NCBI GenBank assembly: GCA_023459915.1
Contig: JAEWSN010000105.1
Coordinates: forward strand, 1-36,487
Source of the DNA: Bacillota bacterium
GTDB lineage: Bacteria; Bacillota; Clostridia; DSM-8532
Reading direction: 5' to 3'
Length of the DNA stretch: 36,487 bases
Under the pieces are notes generated by a model. That model ran no database searches. It worked only from the letters and a program-made list of their open reading frames with translations, and was not told where the DNA came from. Positions 32,690 to 36,487 of the stretch are shown here, piece after piece (position 1 is the first letter of the stretch; each line of letters begins with the position of its first letter). The position numbers and the translations under genes are program-made.

Positions 32690-34495
32690 ATGGCACAGAG
32701 AAAAGAACTTTCTGCTTGGATTCTGGTGTTGACATTGCTGCTCTCCGGCTGCGGCGCGACAGCCATCACCCCTGCCCATTCCGCCATTGTGGCGCCCCGG
32801 GACAGCGCCGCGCCGGCTGCCGCAAGCAGCGCGGCAGGGGCCCCTGTGTCCATCTGGCCGTTCACCTCGGCCCGCGTGCAGAAAAGCGGATCGGTTCAGA
32901 CGGAGTCCATTGCCGGGAACACTGCGGACACCGCCTATTCCAGGGAAGCGCCCCCGATGGGTATGGAACCGGGGCTTCCGGATGAACCGATGAATACCGA
33001 AGACTACGCAACCATCCGGGAACGCGGGTTTGTGAGCCCGTTGCTGGAGCCATTGTCCACCTTTTCCGCGGATGTGGATACGGCCTCTTGGAGCAACATC
33101 CGGCGGTTTCTCAACACCGGCGCGTCGATTCCCGTGGATGCAGTGCGCATCGAGGAAATGATCAATTATTTCCCATACGGGTACGCCGAACCGACAGATG
33201 ATGTGCCCTTCGCGGTGCATCCGGAACTGGCTCCCTGCCCTTGGAACACGGATCATCTGTTGATGCGTGTGGGCATTCAGGGCAAGCGGATCGAGAAGGA
33301 GGCGCTGCCACCGTCAAACCTGGTGTTCCTGCTGGATGTGTCCGGTTCAATGAACGATCCGATGAAGCTGCCGCTCGTGAAAACCGCGTTTTCCCTGTTG
33401 GTGGAGCAGATGAAGGAGACGGACCGCATCTCCATTGTCACGTATGCGGGAGATGACCGGATTGTTCTCGAGGGCGCGGCCGGTGGGAACAAGGCGGAAA
33501 TCATGGCGGCCATCAACGATTTGACGGCCGGCGGCACCACGGCGGGAGCCAGGGGCATTGAAACCGCCTACAGGCTGGCGGAGCGCCATTTCCTTGAGGG
33601 TGGCAACAATCGCGTGATTCTCGCGACCGATGGCGATTTCAACGTGGGTGTCTCCAGCGACAGCGAACTGACCAGGCTTGTCGAGAAAAAGCGGGAGAAG
33701 GGTGTGTTCCTCTCCGTGCTCGGGTTTGGCGTGGGCAACATCAAGGACAACAAGATGGAAGCCCTGGCGGACAACGGAAATGGCAACTACGCCTACATCG
33801 ACAGCGTGAATGAGGCGCGCAAGGTGCTTGTGTCCGAAATGGGTGGCACGCTGTTCGCCATCGCCAAGGATGTGAAGTTCCAGGTGGAGTTCAATCCGGC
33901 CATGATCAAGGGCTATCGGCTCATCGGGTATGAAAACCGGATGCTGGCCGCGGAAGATTTCAACAATGACGCCAAGGACGCGGGAGACATCGGAGCCGGA
34001 CACAGTGTCACCGCTCTGTATGAGATCATCCCGGCCACCTCCGATGAAACGGTGCCCGGCGTGGATCCGCTGCGGTACGGACAACAGGGGGATGAAGCGC
34101 AAGCAGGCGGGCAGCATGGGGACGGACAACATGAGCAAGGACAGCCAGGGGATGGAACAGATGATGCAGAAACGCCTGTGACAGCCATGACGGCGGATGA
34201 ATGGATGACTGTGAAGATTCGTTACAAGGCACCTGAAGCCGAAGTGAGCGAACTTCTCGCATATCCGATCCAAAAGAACGCGGTTCGCGCCACTGCCAGC
34301 GAAGATTTCATTTTCCAGTCCGCGGTGGCGGAAGCAGGGCTGGTGCTGCGTATGTCCGAGTACAAGGGCGCCTCATCCCTGGACCATGCGATTTCACTTG
34401 CCAAGTCGGTGCTTGGGGAGGATGCGGGCGGCTATCGGAAAGAGTTTGTTGACCTGATGGGCATGGCAGGCAGTCAATTCGCTGCGCAGGAATAA
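32690..34495 (+). CDS. VWA-domain lipoprotein with DUF3520 end (YfbK-like)
   Basis: 601 residues; ATG after AGGAGG. The lipobox LLSGC gives lipidated C21. A low-complexity Ala/Ser tether and a vWF-type N-terminal domain (STFSADVDTASW near 123) precede a VWA domain with MIDAS DVSGSM (D216, S218, S220) and ATDGDFNVG. The C-terminal DUF3520 segment closes the protein. The architecture matches YfbK-like surface proteins whose role is unknown. A hydrophilic insert of about 30 residues rich in Gly, Gln, His and Asp (near 463-495) interrupts the C-terminal domain; relatives lack it and its DNA contains GGACAACA motifs like the 16213 repeat array. Surface-exposed and metal-binding by inference. Confidence 0.93.
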   Translation: MAQRKELSAWILVLTLLLSGCGATAITPAHSAIVAPRDSAAPAAASSAAGAPVSIWPFTSARVQKSGSVQTESIAGNTADTAYSREAPPMGMEPGLPDEPMNTEDYATIRERGFVSPLLEPLSTFSADVDTASWSNIRRFLNTGASIPVDAVRIEEMINYFPYGYAEPTDDVPFAVHPELAPCPWNTDHLLMRVGIQGKRIEKEALPPSNLVFLLDVSGSMNDPMKLPLVKTAFSLLVEQMKETDRISIVTYAGDDRIVLEGAAGGNKAEIMAAINDLTAGGTTAGARGIETAYRLAERHFLEGGNNRVILATDGDFNVGVSSDSELTRLVEKKREKGVFLSVLGFGVGNIKDNKMEALADNGNGNYAYIDSVNEARKVLVSEMGGTLFAIAKDVKFQVEFNPAMIKGYRLIGYENRMLAAEDFNNDAKDAGDIGAGHSVTALYEIIPATSDETVPGVDPLRYGQQGDEAQAGGQHGDGQHEQGQPGDGTDDAETPVTAMTADEWMTVKIRYKAPEAEVSELLAYPIQKNAVRATASEDFIFQSAVAEAGLVLRMSEYKGASSLDHAISLAKSVLGEDAGGYRKEFVDLMGMAGSQFAAQE

Positions 34496-34532
34496 CGCCG
34501 CGCTTCCCCTGTTTCGGGAGAAGGCGTTGCCT

Positions 34533-34685
34533 GTGGTTTGGATTCAGGATGTGGATGAGGAGGATGGTGTCATCCCGAGCGTTGATGGATTCGAGTTCAT
34601 CACGGCGCTCAATCCGATGGTCGTGGAACGCGCGTACGATGTCATCAGCTTCGGCGCGTTACGGAAGTTCATGGAGAACTGCTGA
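34533..34685 (+). CDS. Possible 50-residue protein or gene remnant
   Basis: A frame from GTG at 34533 to TGA at 34685 reads VWIQDVDEEDGVIPSVDGFE and ends with LRKFMENC. It looks like real protein (acidic, balanced composition). GGGAGAAGG lies upstream at suitable distance. The frame is open back into the end of the VWA gene but has no ATG there. Its 3' end overlaps the convergent OadB-like gene by 17 bases. I do not recognise it; it may be the tail of a lost gene. Confidence 0.35.
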   Translation: MVWIQDVDEEDGVIPSVDGFEFITALNPMVVERAYDVISFGALRKFMENC

Positions 34686-34986
34686 CCGCCTTCTGTTTTG
34701 CCACCCATTTTCTGATGGGAATGAACAGGGCCAGCAGAATGAGGGTTATCAGCACGAACAAGACCAATTGCGGCCCCACCACACCGAGGTTGCCGGTAAC
34801 AAAAATGGCAGTCGGACCATCTGCGGAGCCGATGATGGCCACGTTCTCCGGAATGCTGACTTGCGCGCGCAGCACCGCCGCATACCCCATAAGAAAAAGA
34901 ACCAATGATAAAAACGCGGTGAGCGCGAGTCCGCCGATGAGGCTGGCCAGCAGGTGTTTGCGAAATGTCCACGGATGTGCCTTCAT
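34669..34986 (-). CDS. Small membrane protein with OadB-type motif
   Basis: 105 residues; ATG at 34986 after AGGAAGGAC. Helix 1 lies at about 12-38, then AIIGSADGPTAIFVTG (about 50-65), and helix 2 at about 72-92. The IIG.ADGPTAI motif is a signature of the beta subunit of sodium-pumping decarboxylases (OadB/GcdB), where it forms part of the ion pathway, but that protein is about 400 residues. This one has only two flanking helices and a Lys-rich tail, and no decarboxylase alpha or gamma gene is nearby. It is either a free-standing small relative or a fragment; small proteins of this type are annotated as decarboxylase subunits in Clostridia. Confidence 0.7.
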   Translation of the reverse strand: MKAHPWTFRKHLLASLIGGLALTAFLSLVLFLMGYAAVLRAQVSIPENVAIIGSADGPTAIFVTGNLGVVGPQLVLFVLITLILLALFIPIRKWVAKQKAVSSSP

Positions 34987-35021
34987 GATGTAAGTCCTTC
35001 CTGTTGTTGGTGTGCCGGGCA

Positions 35022-35085
35022 GCGAGTTTATCTGTTATCGAGTTAATCGGTTAGCGAGCTTATCGGTTAGCGAGTTTATCGGGCA
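35022..35085 (+). repeat. Tandem array, 16-bp unit, four copies
   Basis: GCGAGTTTATCTGTTA, TCGAGTTAATCGGTTA, GCGAGCTTATCGGTTA, GCGAGTTTATCGGGCA, then a partial GCGATAAG. It fills part of the gap between the OadB-like gene start and the PfkB gene end. Confidence 0.92.
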
Positions 35086-35154
35086 GCGATAAGTATAGCG
35101 CGATAAAAGATGGCGTTCAATCCCATGAACCGATTTGTTGTGTCTCATTGTGCC

Positions 35155-35994
35155 TCAGGGCAACTTGAATCCGCCAACATGCCCGATGACCACCGCTGCG
35201 GCTTCCGCACCGGCCTGCGTGGCCTCCCGCAGGTCCGCGCCGGCCTGTGATGCCATGAGATACCCGGCCAGCCAGGCATCGCCGCAGCCGGTGGTGTCGA
35301 CCACCACGGGAACGGCGACCGCCTCCTGTACATGTGCCGCGCCATTCCGATACAGTACGCTGCCGGAAGCGCCGCGCGTGGCAATGAAATCCTTGTACGG
35401 ATGCTGTCCGGACCAGGCGGAAAGCATGGGTTCATTTTCCGGAGTGCCGCTGATGAAAAACACATCAATGGCATCAAGCCAGGGTGCCCATTCGTCCGGT
35501 TCCCAAGCGTCCTGGAAGTCCACGGCCAACCGGAATGCCGACTGGCGTCGCAAAGCCAGTACACGCGGGAGGTTCGGATCATTGAAGGTGATGGCGACCG
35601 TGTCCGCCTTCTGAATGAACAACTCATCCTCAACGGAAAGCTGGAAGGATTCATAAGCGCCGCCCGTCCACGCTTCCGGCTCGAAGTACCGCTCGCCGGA
35701 GGGATCGATGCAGATGCGGTGGTTGGCGGTGATGTCATCGATGGTGTGCAGGTGCGAGGTGTCGATGGCAAGCGGTGCGAGCGCGTCGCGAATGGCTTGT
35801 CCGCAGACATCCTCTCCAATCGCGCCGAGCAGCGCGATATCGCAGGCTTGTGCCTGCGCCGGGCTGTTCCTGAGGATTTGGTTTCTTTGAATGGCCCAGT
35901 CCGCACACACATTCAGCGCGTTGCCACCGGGCAACAAAGCCCCTGAGTTGACAAAGACATCCACACAGCAACAGGTCATGGCCAATAGTTTCAT
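35155..35994 (-). CDS. PfkB family sugar kinase (fructoselysine-kinase-like)
   Basis: 279 residues from the ATG at 35994. GGAGGTG lies inside the end of the upstream gene and the stop-start gap is one base, so translation is coupled. PfkB signatures: N-terminal PGGNALNV near 23 and the C-terminal catalytic loop DTTGCGDAW with base Asp near 241. The short length and the pattern around IDTSHLHTIDDITA resemble FrlD (fructoselysine 6-kinase); the substrate is not certain. A segment QRNQILRNSPAQAQ (near 36-49) looks inserted between the usual GGN motif and the next strand. No deglycase or sugar transporter is visible in the window. Confidence 0.88.
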   Translation of the reverse strand: MKLLAMTCCCVDVFVNSGALLPGGNALNVCADWAIQRNQILRNSPAQAQACDIALLGAIGEDVCGQAIRDALAPLAIDTSHLHTIDDITANHRICIDPSGERYFEPEAWTGGAYESFQLSVEDELFIQKADTVAITFNDPNLPRVLALRRQSAFRLAVDFQDAWEPDEWAPWLDAIDVFFISGTPENEPMLSAWSGQHPYKDFIATRGASGSVLYRNGAAHVQEAVAVPVVVDTTGCGDAWLAGYLMASQAGADLREATQAGAEAAAVVIGHVGGFKLP

Positions 35995-35995
35995 C

Positions 35996-36487
35996 TCACA
36001 CCTCCGGATTTGTTGGCGGTTTTCGACGATCTTGCGGCACTATGGTCTTGTTGTCAGGCTTGACCGCACCAGGCTTCTTTTCGATGCCGTCAGGGAGCGG
36101 TTCTGAACCACCGGGCGTGTTGTCTGTACCGCCAGGTGTATTGTTGGTACCACCGGGCGTGTTGTCTGTGCCGCCAGGTGTATTGTTGGTACCACCGGGC
36201 GTGTTGTCTGTGCCACCGGGCGTGTTGTTTGAACCGCCCGGCGTGCCGGAACCACCCGGCGAACCGGAACCGCCCGGTGTGCCGGAACCACCCGGTGTGC
36301 CGGAACCACCCGGCGTGCCGGAACCACCCGGTGTGCCGGAACCACCCGGCGTGCCGGACCCGCCCGGCGTGCCGGAACCACCCGGCGTGCCGGACCCGCC
36401 CGGCGTGCCGGAACCACCCGGCGTACCGGAACCGCCCGGTGTGCCGGAACCACCCGGCGTGCCGGAACCGCCCGGTGTACCGGAACC
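35996..36487 (-). CDS. C-terminus of a Gly/Thr/Pro repeat protein (partial)
   Basis: The frame enters from the right edge and ends with TGA at 35996, giving 163 residues. From the edge it reads about 14 hexads of GTPGGS, then six heptads alternating TDNTPGG and TNNTPGG, then a basic tail with KKPGAV and QDRRKPPTN. The glycine codons vary between units while the peptide stays constant, so the peptide seems selected in this frame. Such tails occur as flexible linkers or surface stalks. The N-terminus is outside the window, so function cannot be judged. Upstream partner of the PfkB gene in one operon. Confidence 0.75.
   Translation of the reverse strand, partial: GSGTPGGSGTPGGSGTPGGSGTPGGSGTPGGSGTPGGSGTPGGSGTPGGSGTPGGSGTPGGSGTPGGSGTPGGSGSPGGSGTPGGSNNTPGGTDNTPGGTNNTPGGTDNTPGGTNNTPGGTDNTPGGSEPLPDGIEKKPGAVKPDNKTIVPQDRRKPPTNPEV
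36105..36487 (-). repeat. Coding minisatellite: 21-bp then 18-bp units
   Basis: Six 21-bp units (36105-36230) and about 14 units of 18 bp (36231 to edge, for example CCGGAACCACCCGGCGTG). No spacers, so not CRISPR. Likely length-variable. Confidence 0.95.

Noticed and set aside
36105..36487. CRISPR-like regular repeats at the right end
   Set aside because: Units are contiguous 18- or 21-bp repeats without spacers and are in frame in one reading frame, so they are a coding minisatellite.

Overview
The window is GC-rich and almost wholly coding. It looks like the chromosome of a high-GC anaerobic Firmicute (Clostridia-like). The clues are a Bce-type regulator-kinase-ABC transporter module, a two-iron desulfoferrodoxin, a DUF5058 operon, a polyferredoxin, the PurF paralogue with an MGG start, and strong AGGAGG ribosome binding sites. 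This is inference from gene content; there is no rRNA or marker gene. I found no tRNA, rRNA, CRISPR array, insertion sequence or phage gene.

Layout. (1) 1-4626, minus strand: an 870-residue multi-pass membrane protein with an 11-residue repeat block and a C-terminal domain that partly resembles edema-factor/ExoY nucleotidyl cyclases, followed by two proteins I do not recognise, the last cut by the window edge. (2) 4950-5833: desulfoferrodoxin and a YegP-like protein. (3) 6166-8842: a seven-TM histidine kinase and a convergent, overlapping membrane PAS protein that lacks the ATPase. (4) 9087-10973: a glycoside-hydrolase-like protein of unknown substrate. (5) 11197-13092: a GGDEF-EAL protein. 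(6) 13120-16081: two small membrane proteins (the first DUF5058) with a membrane-anchored M20 peptidase. (7) 16313-22034: HAD phosphatase, OmpR-type regulator, Bce-type kinase, then the Bce-type ATPase and permease behind a probable regulator operator. (8) 22179-26809: metallo-beta-lactamase-fold protein, PurF paralogue without the catalytic Cys, a broken MFS gene, polyferredoxin, cupin. (9) 26862-30099: a divergent pair, a CcdA-TlpA-MsrA-MsrB fusion and a glutathione-peroxidase-like protein. (10) 30522-34986: HD-GYP phosphodiesterase, VWA lipoprotein, a small OadB-motif membrane protein. (11) 35155-36487, minus strand: a PfkB kinase and the C-terminus of a Gly/Thr/Pro repeat protein.

Themes. 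Redox and peroxide defence recurs (desulfoferrodoxin, Msr fusion, peroxidase, polyferredoxin), as does c-di-GMP turnover (GGDEF-EAL and HD-GYP). The most unusual feature is that many intergenic gaps carry their own short tandem array, usually of 15-17 bp units and different in sequence in each gap. Comparable short repeats also sit in loops of conserved proteins. Two genes, the Bce-type kinase and the MFS transporter, look as if they have lost internal segments. The best candidates for something undescribed are the left-end membrane/toxin-like cluster, the private minisatellites, and the DUF5058-partner-M20 peptidase operon.
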